Below, piece after piece: positions 8,202-16,273 of a stretch of DNA of 23,227 nt. The stretch lies in IMG/VR virus record IMGVR_UViG_3300044961_000539, positions 1-23,227 of that record; one strand, written 5' to 3'. How positions within the stretch are numbered: the stretch's first letter is position 1; each line of letters opens with the position of its first letter. The notes under the pieces are model-generated. The model was not told the DNA's origin and made no database searches. It saw nothing but the letters and a program-made list of their open reading frames with translations. A program made the position numbers and the translations under genes. The DNA comes from a virus.

Positions 8202-8238
8202 GATGCGGCGGCATAACCCGTAGTTATGCCGCCGCATC
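8202..8238 (+). other. Perfect 16-bp stem hairpin between the capsid module and the connector genes
   Basis: Arms at 8202-8217 and 8223-8238 are exact reverse complements with a five-base loop. It is not followed by a T run on the + strand and only by TTT on the minus strand, so intrinsic termination is weakly supported. Upstream at 8174-8199 are two CTCCTC/CCTCCT pyrimidine tracts resembling anti-Shine-Dalgarno sequence. The hairpin separates highly expressed capsid genes from the low-copy connector genes and could protect the 3' end of the capsid mRNA or be a processing site. Confidence 0.75.
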
Positions 8239-8259
8239 GAAAACAGCGGGCGAATAGAG

Positions 8260-8844
8260 ATGACAACAGAATTGATCGAGCCGCCGGTGGTCGAGCCTGT
8301 CAGTGTCGCGGAGGTTCGTTCTCATCTGCGTGTCGATCATACTGATGATGACGCATGGATTTCGTTTGCCATTGGCGCGGCCCGTCAATACATCGAGCGC
8401 ATACAGAACCGCGCCATGATGCGGCAGCGTTGGCGCATGACCGCGCCGTCGTTTGAAAAGATGTTCTGGGCTGGCGTTGCCGCGCTGAGCGTGAATCCTG
8501 TCGCGTCTATTGATGATGTCGCTGTCGCGTACTACGATTCAGAGAACAGCATTCAATCGTTATCGAGTGATGCGCTCGTGTTTATCGGCGGCAGAATAGC
8601 CCGCGTTGCGCTGTCCGGCGATGCGGTGCTGCCTTTGACATATGATCGACCTGATGCGGTTTCTCTGTCATGGTACGCTGGCTATTCGGATTCTAGTGAA
8701 GTTCCATTCGATACGCGCATGGCGATTCTGGAGCATGTGGCGCAGATGTATCACTATCGTGACGGGAATGCACGCGGCAGCGTGAACGCGCTGCGGCACG
8801 GATTGACGGCGATGATCCATTCAGACGCCGATTGGGCAATGTAG
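8260..8844 (+). CDS. Head-tail connector protein (gp6 / phiE125 gp8-like)
   Basis: The 194-residue protein opens with the family-like block VEPVSVAEVRSHLRVDHTDDDAWISFAIGAA followed by a helix ending in IQNRAMMRQRW, and has the late MAILEHVAQMYHYRDGNARG helix. This pattern matches the adaptor proteins that form the first ring below the portal in HK97-like phages. It comes second after the capsid gene, as expected. The Shine-Dalgarno is weak (GAATAGAG just before the ATG). The downstream gene starts two bases after its stop. Confidence 0.85.
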   Translation: MTTELIEPPVVEPVSVAEVRSHLRVDHTDDDAWISFAIGAARQYIERIQNRAMMRQRWRMTAPSFEKMFWAGVAALSVNPVASIDDVAVAYYDSENSIQSLSSDALVFIGGRIARVALSGDAVLPLTYDRPDAVSLSWYAGYSDSSEVPFDTRMAILEHVAQMYHYRDGNARGSVNALRHGLTAMIHSDADWAM

Positions 8845-8845
8845 C

Positions 8846-9415
8846 ATGGTGCGCGCTGATTTGTTGCGGCAGAGCAGCGGCGCATATCGCACGCGATGTG
8901 CCATCCTGCGCCCGTCCTACTCGACGGCAAACGACGGCACTAGCGTCGTTGCATGGACGCTCCACGGATGGCGACACATGGCCATTGAGCCTGTCGCGTC
9001 GAGCGAGATGCGGATTGGTCCGCGCGTGCTGGATGAGAGCGAATGCGTTGCGCGCATGCCGTACGAGCGCGGCATCAAGTCAGACATGCGCGTGTTGTTT
9101 CCTCTGCCGTGCGGCTATCTGACCGCTGGCGCATCGAACGTCGACACCGTCGTCATGGTGACCGGCGGCGATTCGCATCCCGAGTTGCGATCCGGTCCGT
9201 TCCATGCGCGATGCGAGAGCGAGATTCTCCGTGTTACCGGCGGGCACGGCACCGCCACGCTCCATGTGCAGCGAGGCAGATTTGGTACGTCTGCCGCCTC
9301 GCACGCGGCTGGAGTGATGTTTGTGCCGCTGCGCGAATACAACATTAGCGGCGTTATCGATGTCGATGATGCACATGCCGAGCTGCTGCTCGGACTGAAC
9401 GGAGCGCAGAAATGA
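8846..9415 (+). CDS. Probable head-closure (Phage_H_T_join-like) protein with a C-terminal extension
   Basis: Residues 1 to about 95 follow the head-closure pattern: YRTRCAILRPSYSTANDGTS, a WRHMAIEPVASSEM block, then beta strands ending in MRVLFPLP. The gene lies between the connector and the gp10-like tail-completion gene, as in HK97 and SPP1 relatives. Family members are normally about 100-120 residues; this one has 189. The extra 90 residues carry VTGGHGTATLHVQRGRFGTSAASHAAG, which recalls the RGxxGTxAxxHxxG motif I associate with tail and baseplate proteins. The stop overlaps the next start (ATGA at 9412-9415). The assignment rests on weak motif similarity plus position. Confidence 0.6.
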   Translation: MVRADLLRQSSGAYRTRCAILRPSYSTANDGTSVVAWTLHGWRHMAIEPVASSEMRIGPRVLDESECVARMPYERGIKSDMRVLFPLPCGYLTAGASNVDTVVMVTGGDSHPELRSGPFHARCESEILRVTGGHGTATLHVQRGRFGTSAASHAAGVMFVPLREYNISGVIDVDDAHAELLLGLNGAQK

Positions 9416-9975
9416 TCAGCATGCGCGTTGACGGTGCGTTGATGGCGGATGTGCTGCGCCGCTTCAATGAATTGAACGGCGCGGATGCGCGCCGCGCATT
9501 TCACGTTGCTGGTGTTCGGGCGAGCGCGCCGATGGTTGCGGCGTTGCGCGCGGCGGTGCCAGTGCGCACGGGCGCGCTGAAAAAGAACATAGGAATCAGG
9601 CGGGCGCGGCGCGGCGTGCCGCGTGACACGCACAGGCTCGTTATCGCGAGCCGCGACGTGAGCTATGCGCTGGTTCCCGTTTCCGACATTCCGGACGGTG
9701 CGCGATCCGAGTTCATTCGAGCGCTGCGTCGCAGTGGCGCGGCGGGCCGTCGCCGCGTAAATCCATCCAAATACTGGCACCTGGTCTTCGGCGGGACGCG
9801 CCCGCACGCGATCAGGATGAAGCGGAGCGGGATCATTCTTCAGCATCCAGGCGCGCGCGCCAACGATGCGATGCGAAATGTTTTTGCGGCGCAATCCGCC
9901 GGTGTGATCGCTGCGTTCTCCGGCGAATTGCGGCGCGCGATTGAGCGAGTATTTGCGAAAGTGGGGCGCAGATGA
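9412..9975 (+). CDS. HK97 gp10-like tail-completion protein
   Basis: The 187-residue protein has the two landmarks of the family: VPVRTGALKKNIGIRR near residue 46 and a YWHLVFGGTRPH block near residue 121 (YAHxxExGT in relatives). The rest is Arg-rich, and the C-terminus ends in an amphipathic helix. It joins the finished head to the tail. ATGA overlaps link it to both the gene before and the gene after, so its expression is translationally coupled within the head-tail joining cluster. Confidence 0.85.
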   Translation: MISMRVDGALMADVLRRFNELNGADARRAFHVAGVRASAPMVAALRAAVPVRTGALKKNIGIRRARRGVPRDTHRLVIASRDVSYALVPVSDIPDGARSEFIRALRRSGAAGRRRVNPSKYWHLVFGGTRPHAIRMKRSGIILQHPGARANDAMRNVFAAQSAGVIAAFSGELRRAIERVFAKVGRR

Positions 9976-10397
9976 TTACGGCGGATGATGTTTTTCGCGC
10001 CGCTATTCTCGGAGTGCCGGGCGTCAGCGACGTGATTGGAACGGGGCTGAGCGCGTTCAACGGATTTGCGCCGTCGAGTGCGTATCCATGCGCACAGTAC
10101 ATGCGCACGTCGAGCGCAAATCCGCATGCGATGGATGCGCCGGATTCCGTGATTGATGCGCGCTACGATCTGCTTTTCTACGCGACCGTGCGCGCCGATG
10201 CGTGGCGCGCTGCGGATGCGGCATCGAGCGCGTTGAACGGATGGCACGGCGTGGTGACGGTTGGCGATGACTCCGCCGATGTGTACGGCATGTTCATGCG
10301 TGACGCGGCGGAGATTCCAGTTGTTACCGAGGACGGGCAGGAGGTTGGCGATTTTGCGGTGCGCCAGCAGTGGCGCATGTGGGTGAAACTGAACTGA
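9972..10397 (+). CDS. Tail terminator / DUF3168-like protein
   Basis: The 141-residue protein has the fold pattern of tail-terminator proteins: an N-terminal helix, a YPCAQYMRTSS strand, a D-rich turn, and a DARYDLLFYATVRADAWRAADAASSAL block (a strand followed by a helix) that is typical of DUF3168 members. It ends with a beta strand before the stop at 10397. It caps the growing tail tube and fixes its length. Its position, right before the tube gene, agrees. Confidence 0.75.
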   Translation: MITADDVFRAAILGVPGVSDVIGTGLSAFNGFAPSSAYPCAQYMRTSSANPHAMDAPDSVIDARYDLLFYATVRADAWRAADAASSALNGWHGVVTVGDDSADVYGMFMRDAAEIPVVTEDGQEVGDFAVRQQWRMWVKLN

Positions 10398-10410
10398 AGA
10401 GGATTTGATC

Positions 10411-10809
10411 ATGGCATCTACTGCGACTATAGGAAATGGCACCACGATTACATTCGGCACGAGCGCGTTCGCTCCGTCGATCACGGAAATTGCGCAAAGT
10501 GGTGGGCAGACGCGCGCGGCGATCAACACGTCTCACCTTGCCACGAGCGGGTCGCACACGTTTTCGCCGGGCGGCCTGCTCGACAATGGCGCGTTTCGCA
10601 TCACTGGTTTTTTCGATGGTTCGCAGAATCCGCCGGTGAGCGCTGCAGCTGAGACGATCACGATCGCGTGGGCTGGGGGTGGGACTTCGTATGCGTTCAG
10701 CGGGTTCATGACATCGTTCAACATCGAGCCGGTGAAGGTGGATGAACTCATGATGTTCAGCAGCGAAATCAAGATCGCCGGTGCGATTACGAAGGATGTG
10801 ACGCCGTGA
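10411..10809 (+). CDS. Major tail tube protein
   Basis: AAGAGGA at 10397-10403 lies seven bases before the ATG at 10411; the TTG at 10405 in the same frame is less likely. The 132-residue product is Thr/Ser/Gly-rich and strand-rich, with NGTTITFGTSAFAPSITEI at the start and a central motif INTSHLATSGSHTFSPGGLLDNG. This resembles small tube proteins of siphophages that stack as hexamers. Location between the tail terminator and the tail-assembly chaperone supports the call. Its stop overlaps a GTG start. Confidence 0.8.
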   Translation: MASTATIGNGTTITFGTSAFAPSITEIAQSGGQTRAAINTSHLATSGSHTFSPGGLLDNGAFRITGFFDGSQNPPVSAAAETITIAWAGGGTSYAFSGFMTSFNIEPVKVDELMMFSSEIKIAGAITKDVTP

Positions 10810-11162
10810 GTGAATCATTCGTTCGCGTTCGCATATCGAAGCCGGTCGCGCCGCCGCTCGATGCGCTTGCTCCGGACTATCTTGCGAATCATTGCAATCG
10901 TTTCAATGTGCCCGTGTGCGAGGATTTGGAAGTGCTGCAATCGAGGCTTTCGATGTGCAGGGCGATTCCGATATTGCGCGTCGGTCAGGAGGTGGAGCTG
11001 CGTGTTGATGTTGCCGCAGCATATGAGCGCAGCGGCATCGCGGTGGATGCGCGTCTGCCTGTAGAGATCGAGCGGCAGCGCGAGGCGAAGGCGAGGGCAA
11101 TCATAGACGATGCGCGCCGTCGTGTTGCGACCGCGGAGGAGGATGGCAATGAACGCGAGTGA
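10806..11162 (+). CDS. Hypothetical protein, 118 aa, between tube and chaperone genes
   Basis: It begins with GTG at 10806 (GTGA overlap with the previous stop), with AAGGA nine bases upstream. The N-terminal half has Pro-rich and Cys-containing strands; the last 35 residues are a highly charged helix (REAKARAIIDDARRRVATAEE). I do not recognise a family. Its place between tail tube and chaperone suggests a tail-assembly role. The stop lies inside the start of the chaperone gene, a 14-base overlap. Confidence 0.7.
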   Translation: MSESFVRVRISKPVAPPLDALAPDYLANHCNRFNVPVCEDLEVLQSRLSMCRAIPILRVGQEVELRVDVAAAYERSGIAVDARLPVEIERQREAKARAIIDDARRRVATAEEDGNERE

Positions 11163-11499
11163 GCTGCGCCTGAAAATCCTCGCGAGCGATGACATGCGCC
11201 CTGTTGCGGTGTCGGTGCCGGAGTGGGGCGTTGACGTGCACGTGAAGCCGATGAGTACGCGGGCACGCGAGGAATTTGATTTCTGGATCAGCCGCAGCAG
11301 GGCGCAGAACGGGGCGGCGATTCGCGAGCACGTGGTGATGTGGTGCGCGTGTGATTCCGATGGCAACGCGATATTCACGCAGGATGATCTGCCTGCGCTG
11401 AGCGAAAAGTCCTCGGCCGCGATCGATCGAATTTACACGGCAGCATTGGCAATCAATGGTATTGGCGGTGCGGCGGCGGATGAACTGGAAAAAAACTGA
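11149..11499 (+). CDS. Tail assembly chaperone, short (gpG-like) product
   Basis: AGGAGG at 11137-11142 lies six bases before the ATG at 11149, giving 116 residues; the earlier in-frame ATG at 11143 is too close to this site. The protein shows a VPEWGVDVHVKPMSTRAREEF start, DSDGNAIFTQDD, and ALSEKSSAAIDRIYTAALAINGIG. This is the pattern of siphophage tail-assembly chaperones that coat the tape measure. It ends at TGA 11497-11499, just after a slippery heptamer, so a fraction of ribosomes should make the longer GT-like protein. It is followed by the frameshift extension and then the tape measure, the classic order. Confidence 0.88.
   Translation: MNASELRLKILASDDMRPVAVSVPEWGVDVHVKPMSTRAREEFDFWISRSRAQNGAAIREHVVMWCACDSDGNAIFTQDDLPALSEKSSAAIDRIYTAALAINGIGGAAADELEKN
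11490..11496 (+). promoter_or_regulatory. Programmed -1 ribosomal frameshift site (A AAA AAC)
   Basis: In the chaperone frame the codons read GAA AAA AAC TGA, so the heptamer A AAA AAC sits directly before the stop. A run of seven As precedes the C. Slipping back one base enters an ORF that stays open to 11813. The -1 frame continues with a CTG at 11496 and has no ribosome-binding site of its own. Location in a tail chaperone pair before the tape measure is where such sites are conserved. Confidence 0.88.
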
Positions 11500-11813
11500 T
11501 CGAACGCCCGGGCCTGATGTTCCGGTGCGATCTCGCGATCGCGCTGGGCAGGACCCTGGCGGAGATAGGCTGCATGACATCTGGCGAGATTTCGATCTGG
11601 CGCGCATATGACGCGGCGGTTGGCCTGCCGCAGCGGCGCGCCGAGTGGCAGATTGCGAAGGCGATGGCGGGCATGGCGGTGATGCATGGTGGCGCGAAAA
11701 AATTCGATCCGATCCCGTGGTTGCCGCGCAATCCCGTTGATGGCGATGTGATGCATCAGACTGCGGAGGAATCGATGCGCGTGTTTGAATCCATCATAGG
11801 TGTCGATTCATGA
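11496..11813 (+). CDS. Tail assembly chaperone -1 frameshift extension (gpT-like part)
   Basis: This is the -1 frame entered at the slippery site. It encodes 105 residues and, fused to the 116-residue short form, makes a chaperone of about 221 residues. It includes LAEIGCMTSGEISIWRAYDAAVG, then QIAKAMAGMAVMHGGAKKF and DPIPWLP. A stand-alone start at ATG 11517 lacks a Shine-Dalgarno and would lie only 18 bases past the stop of the short form. In lambda-like tails the long form binds the tape measure while the short form recruits tube subunits. Its stop overlaps the tape-measure start (ATGA at 11810-11813). Confidence 0.85.
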   Translation: MIERPGLMFRCDLAIALGRTLAEIGCMTSGEISIWRAYDAAVGLPQRRAEWQIAKAMAGMAVMHGGAKKFDPIPWLPRNPVDGDVMHQTAEESMRVFESIIGVDS

Positions 11814-13696
11814 GTGTCGCTGTTCTCGCAGTGCGGATCGAGGCGGAGTCTGCACGATTCCGCAGGCAGATGCTCGATGCGTCGAACAGCGTGCGATCGT
11901 TCGGCACGTCTGTCGATCGCATATATGGCGGCGTGCGCAATCTCGCGGCATTGCTCGGCGCCGGCTTCGGCGCATACAAGGCTGTTGATGCGTTCAGGCG
12001 CACCGCGCACGAGATGGAGCAGATACTCGATGTCGCGGAAACATTCGGCCTTGCGACGGAATCCGTTGCGCGACTGAAATATGCCGCCGACAAAAACTAT
12101 GCGTCGTTCGAGGCGCTGACAAAGGCGATCGCATTCCAGCAGCGCAGCCTGCGCGCGGCCCGTGATGGCGCGGCGGAGGCGGGTCGCACGTATCAGCGAC
12201 TAGGCATCGACATCGATCGCCTTGCGTCGATGCGCCCGGAGGATGCGTTTCTCGAAGTCGCCGAGGCCCTGAAAAACACCATCGACCCTGCGACCAGGAC
12301 GCAGTCGATGTTCCGCCTGTTCGGGCGGAACGCGATCGAGATTGCGGATACGGTGCTGCTCGGCGCGGATGGATTGCGTCAGATGTTCGCGGAGGCGGAT
12401 CGTCTCGGGCTGACATTCGACGCCGGGATAGGTCATTCCGTGAACGCAATGAACGAGTCGCTTCGTTCCATGCAGGGCGCATTCAGCGGCATGGCGCGCA
12501 CGGTCGTATCCGAGCTTGCGCCGGTCGTGACCGGCGCGGCCGATGCGTTTGTCGAGTTCATGACCGGAGGCGAGGGCATGGCGGAGCGCATGCGCGGATG
12601 GATCGACGCCGTGATCGACAGAACAATTGTGCTTGAAAAGTCACTGCGATCGATCATGTCGGCAGTGGATGGAATCAACAGCGCATTCGCAACGGTGTCA
12701 CGCGCTGCCGATGTGATTGGCGCGGTGAAGGACGTCGGGATCGGATCGCTGTTCGGGCTAGGCAGCGGCATTGTCGGAGCTGCCGGTTCTGTCACGTCGT
12801 GGTTCGGCAATCTGATCGGATCGGATGCGTTGCGCGCAGCCGGTGCGCAGCTGGATGACGACATGAAAACTTTCATGTACACGACCCAGGCCGCGATGGA
12901 AAACGCGAATCGGCGCATGAGAAAGATTACCGGTTCCGGAAACGGTGGCGGCACCGACATCAGGCCCGTGTCTGCGGATGAGCTGCTCAATGGCGTGAAG
13001 TCATCCATTGCGGCATGGCGCGAGGCTGGCGAGCGTCGCATTGCGGAGGCCAATACTGACGCCGCGATCATGGATGTGGCGCGTCAATCCACCATGCTGA
13101 TGCAGGAGGAATTCGACGCGGCGGAGCGGCGCATGAACGAATTGCGGATGAACGCGGAGCGGTTGACGCGCGAAACGCGCACGCCTGCGGAGGTATTCGC
13201 GGACACGCAGCGCGATCTGAACGAAATGCTGGATGAGGGACTTATTTCGTGGGAGACCTATGCGCGTGCCATGGAGCGTGCGGCGCGCGAGATGGAGGGT
13301 GTCGCCGATGCGACTGACGCAACGCGCCGATCGATCAGTGCAATGGCCGGCAGCGGCGACCTTGACAAGGTCGCGTTTGCGTTTGGCGGCGTTGATCGCG
13401 GCGGTGCGACGGCACAGGATGCGCGATGGATTCGTGATCCGCTCGAAACTCCGATAGGCGGATGGAATCCGATCGCGCTTGCGGATGCCGTGCGTGGCAA
13501 GGCCGCGCATGATTATGCGTTTGCCCGCGCATCGCATTTCATACCCGGCGCGCAATCTGAAATGGCGCTTGCCGGAGCGCGATTGATGTCATCCACGACA
13601 GGCATGCGCATCGAGCAGCTCGACACGACAAACGAATATCTGCGCATGATCGCGAATGCGATTTCAACGCGCACAATGATGGCGGTTGCGGTCTGA
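11810..13696 (+). CDS. Tape measure protein
   Basis: The 628-residue protein is Ala-rich and mostly helical. It has a typical N-terminal opening (VAVLAVRIEAESARFRRQM followed by a coiled region) and repeated heptad-like helices. A central hydrophobic glycine-rich segment contains GIGSLFGLGSGIVGAAG near residue 306. A second coiled coil lies around residues 395-505. It is the longest gene directly after the chaperone pair, as expected. At the usual 0.15 nm per residue it predicts a tail of about 94 nm. No peptidase or lysozyme insertion is visible. Confidence 0.92.
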   Translation: MSVAVLAVRIEAESARFRRQMLDASNSVRSFGTSVDRIYGGVRNLAALLGAGFGAYKAVDAFRRTAHEMEQILDVAETFGLATESVARLKYAADKNYASFEALTKAIAFQQRSLRAARDGAAEAGRTYQRLGIDIDRLASMRPEDAFLEVAEALKNTIDPATRTQSMFRLFGRNAIEIADTVLLGADGLRQMFAEADRLGLTFDAGIGHSVNAMNESLRSMQGAFSGMARTVVSELAPVVTGAADAFVEFMTGGEGMAERMRGWIDAVIDRTIVLEKSLRSIMSAVDGINSAFATVSRAADVIGAVKDVGIGSLFGLGSGIVGAAGSVTSWFGNLIGSDALRAAGAQLDDDMKTFMYTTQAAMENANRRMRKITGSGNGGGTDIRPVSADELLNGVKSSIAAWREAGERRIAEANTDAAIMDVARQSTMLMQEEFDAAERRMNELRMNAERLTRETRTPAEVFADTQRDLNEMLDEGLISWETYARAMERAAREMEGVADATDATRRSISAMAGSGDLDKVAFAFGGVDRGGATAQDARWIRDPLETPIGGWNPIALADAVRGKAAHDYAFARASHFIPGAQSEMALAGARLMSSTTGMRIEQLDTTNEYLRMIANAISTRTMMAVAV

Positions 13697-14496
13697 TGGC
13701 TACGGTAATCATGGATCGACTTGAGGATGGCGGGGTCCGGCTGACGGAGCAGGATGGCGCGCTGCAATCGCTGGAGCGTCCGTTTTTGATCACGGGATTG
13801 TCCAGCGGCAGCGCGCAGATTGCGCACGAGGCGCTTGCCGCGCTGGATGGCGCCGGATACACGATTGGCAGCGCGCCATCGTGGGCGCCGTCGCTGTATC
13901 TGCAATCGCGAGAAATCACGGGACTGGTGCAGGCGTCGCCGCAGACGGCGCGATCCGTCAGTGGCTGGTTACGTTACATTCCGATCGGGCAGGAAGAGAA
14001 TACGTTTCGTTTTCACGTGTACAGCGGGCTTCAGCAGGCGCAGACGCAGAACAACAGATGGGGCGCGCCTCTGCTGGTCGAACATACGTTTTCCGAGGAC
14101 GATCCGGAATTCCCTCTTGAGACGCAGCAGCAGATTGCCACAGTGAATTTTTTCGAGCCGCAACTGCGGCTTGGCGCGATCGGTATTCTTTCGCGATGGA
14201 TTCCGATCGCGGAGTCGGCGCGGTGGATCGGCGCGGTGAACTCGACCTATTGGGTGGGCGGTGCGCCTGGCACATGGTTGTGCACGAAAGCCGATGCGTC
14301 GCCGGTGTCACTCGACATTGCGGAGCGCAAATGGAGATTCCATTTTGAATTCCAATACAAGCCCGGCGGATGGAACCCGGGCGTGTGGTTCGAGGACCCG
14401 CGCACCGGCAGGCCCGCCGTGAATCTCGTGCCGGGTGTTGGCGTATATCAGGCTGATCTGTATCGCGGGGTCGATTTCAGGATGCTGTTCCCATGA
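13696..14496 (+). CDS. Unrecognised tail-tip protein, 266 aa (distal-tail position)
   Basis: It starts in a TGATG overlap with the tape-measure stop. The product is strand-rich, with many aromatic residues (SGWLRYIPIGQEENTFRF, YWVGGAPGTWL, WRFHFEFQYKPGGWNPG) and no signal or membrane segment. The gene right after the tape measure in siphophages usually encodes the distal tail protein that closes the tube, and the beta-rich character fits. I see no motif that proves it. The stop overlaps the next start in ATGA at 14493-14496. Confidence 0.6.
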   Translation: MATVIMDRLEDGGVRLTEQDGALQSLERPFLITGLSSGSAQIAHEALAALDGAGYTIGSAPSWAPSLYLQSREITGLVQASPQTARSVSGWLRYIPIGQEENTFRFHVYSGLQQAQTQNNRWGAPLLVEHTFSEDDPEFPLETQQQIATVNFFEPQLRLGAIGILSRWIPIAESARWIGAVNSTYWVGGAPGTWLCTKADASPVSLDIAERKWRFHFEFQYKPGGWNPGVWFEDPRTGRPAVNLVPGVGVYQADLYRGVDFRMLFP

Positions 14497-14864
14497 GATT
14501 GAACATCGAGCGCGGACCGTTTGGAAACTACCGGCGCGGCACGATATTGGATGCGCGCAGGCTCAATCGCGTGCAGGTGGGCGCGCGAGATGCTCCGCAG
14601 GCCGGCCCGGGCGTCGAACGCATACAGATTGGCGACAGCGTGATTTTCGCCGCTGCACAGTCTGGCAACGTGCGACAGCGCAGTCGCGGCACCATGATCG
14701 AGCGCGTCAAATCGCGACCGCCGCTGCCGACCAGTGGAACACGCATCATTTTCTGGCTCGGCCCGGAGCATGGCGGCAACGGCGACAATCAGCACTGGAT
14801 CGGCGCGGCGGAGGGGACACGCTGGCATCCGTTGGACAAGCCCACTCTGAAATATGGAGTATGA
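14493..14864 (+). CDS. Hypothetical tail-module protein, 123 aa
   Basis: It overlaps the previous stop (ATGA) and the following start (ATGA at 14861-14864), so it sits in a translationally coupled chain. The N-terminal half is basic (GPFGNYRRGTILDARRLNRV) and the C-terminal half carries FWLGPEHGGNGDNQHWIG. Strands predominate. I do not recognise a family. Its role is inferred only from position in the tail-tip cluster. Confidence 0.65.
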   Translation: MRLNIERGPFGNYRRGTILDARRLNRVQVGARDAPQAGPGVERIQIGDSVIFAAAQSGNVRQRSRGTMIERVKSRPPLPTSGTRIIFWLGPEHGGNGDNQHWIGAAEGTRWHPLDKPTLKYGV

Positions 14865-16273
14865 CCGCGATGGAATGCGGTGGATACGAGACGCGCACAA
14901 TGCCGGATGTCGAGTGGCCCGAGTTCGACACGTGGCTGCAGGATCAGCAGTGGATGCAATGGCTGCGCTGCTTCAACGAGAAAGAGGCGCAGATCGGATT
15001 GACGCCGACATCATGGAGCCTTGTCGGCGCGAATCCGGACAATGGCGACTGGGCCGCGTACAATTACGGATCGAATCCGGACAAAAACGTGTGGAGCACG
15101 ATCAAGGCGTGGCTTGGTCAGGCGCGCAATTCCGTGTCGCGACATGGATCCGCGTGGTTCGATCTTGACTGCAAACGATGGCAATGGCGCGACCGCGCAT
15201 CAATCTCGCCTGCGCTGACCGCGCTTGGCGCAGTTCCGGACAACAAGGATGAGTGGCTGACATTCATGAATGGACTCATGAATATCGTGGATGAATATCT
15301 GCGCGTGCAGGAATATGCCGGACATACACATCGCGATTACCAGTTGCGGATCAAGCGCAAAAAAACCGTGTGGCGCGGCAGGTATGGAATATTGCCGGAT
15401 GGCGTGCATCGCGACATAGACAGGCTTTACAGCTCGGCATCATCCTCTTGCGGCTACTACACGGATCGCGAGGGTTATCGGTATGTCGTTTCATGCGTTG
15501 ATACTTATGGCAAGAACGCATTCCCAGGCGTGGCTACATCTCATGGAACCGAATTTGAATTCGTTAACACCTTTCCATTTGCCGGCTATGATCTTGACGT
15601 ATTGATTACGTTTATTGGTGCGTTCGTGTATCCGAACGATCTTCCTGCGGGGCAGGTGCGTTTTTACGAATCATATGATCGCGAGCATGGCGGAATGATC
15701 TCATTTCTGATTGACACATCCGATCCAATAGCCCATGAAGATTCATACCTGATTGGCAATGCTGAAACATGCGGGATTCAGCACTGGCATGACATGCCGC
15801 TCAGTGGCACGCAGGCACGTTATGCCGGATGGCTGATAGTGGATGAATGCGTAATTACCTACGAAGTCGGCGCGACTACACCAATATCGTATTTTGAACC
15901 GCTGCCGGAATTCGCGCCTGGTGCGACGCTGACGATCCCGCTTCAGAAAAATTATGTCAATGATGGCGTAAATTGCTCCGATGATGCGCCAAGCGAAATT
16001 GTTCTCGACTCCAATGCTGGAAATTATTTTGAGTTTGATGTGACAATTACGCTGAATGCGTATCAGTCGTGCGACGGCGCATATCCGTGCACGGAGATCG
16101 AACCTGCTTCAGAAACTTATTTGGGCTCTGGAATATATTCAGGCACGGCATTGAATTTTGGGAAGAGATCTGCGTTGCTTGACATGCGATTTGAGAATGG
16201 GATGTATACGATTGACATTGACGCATGCGTCGACAACTGTCAACGTGTGCACACCGCGGAAATAGATGAATGA
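14861..16273 (+). CDS. Unrecognised large tail-tip or host-contact protein, 470 aa
   Basis: The ATG at 14861 overlaps the previous stop; an ATG at 14870 is an alternative with GGAG ten bases upstream. The first 200 residues are rich in Trp and Asn (for example EFDTWLQDQQWMQWL), and the rest is strand-rich. The last 110 residues hold several Cys, including SCDGAYPC and DACVDNC, which could form disulfides or bind a metal. From about 15400 onward base composition becomes clearly more AT-rich than in the head genes, as often seen in receptor-binding regions acquired by exchange. No family is recognised. Confidence 0.7.
   Translation: MTAMECGGYETRTMPDVEWPEFDTWLQDQQWMQWLRCFNEKEAQIGLTPTSWSLVGANPDNGDWAAYNYGSNPDKNVWSTIKAWLGQARNSVSRHGSAWFDLDCKRWQWRDRASISPALTALGAVPDNKDEWLTFMNGLMNIVDEYLRVQEYAGHTHRDYQLRIKRKKTVWRGRYGILPDGVHRDIDRLYSSASSSCGYYTDREGYRYVVSCVDTYGKNAFPGVATSHGTEFEFVNTFPFAGYDLDVLITFIGAFVYPNDLPAGQVRFYESYDREHGGMISFLIDTSDPIAHEDSYLIGNAETCGIQHWHDMPLSGTQARYAGWLIVDECVITYEVGATTPISYFEPLPEFAPGATLTIPLQKNYVNDGVNCSDDAPSEIVLDSNAGNYFEFDVTITLNAYQSCDGAYPCTEIEPASETYLGSGIYSGTALNFGKRSALLDMRFENGMYTIDIDACVDNCQRVHTAEIDE

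Noticed and set aside
8190-8245. Intrinsic terminator at the 16-bp hairpin
   Set aside because: No T run follows on the + strand and only three Ts on the minus strand.
11517-11813. Independent gene starting at ATG 11517
   Set aside because: It lacks a Shine-Dalgarno. The slippery heptamer and continuous -1 frame explain it better as a frameshift extension.
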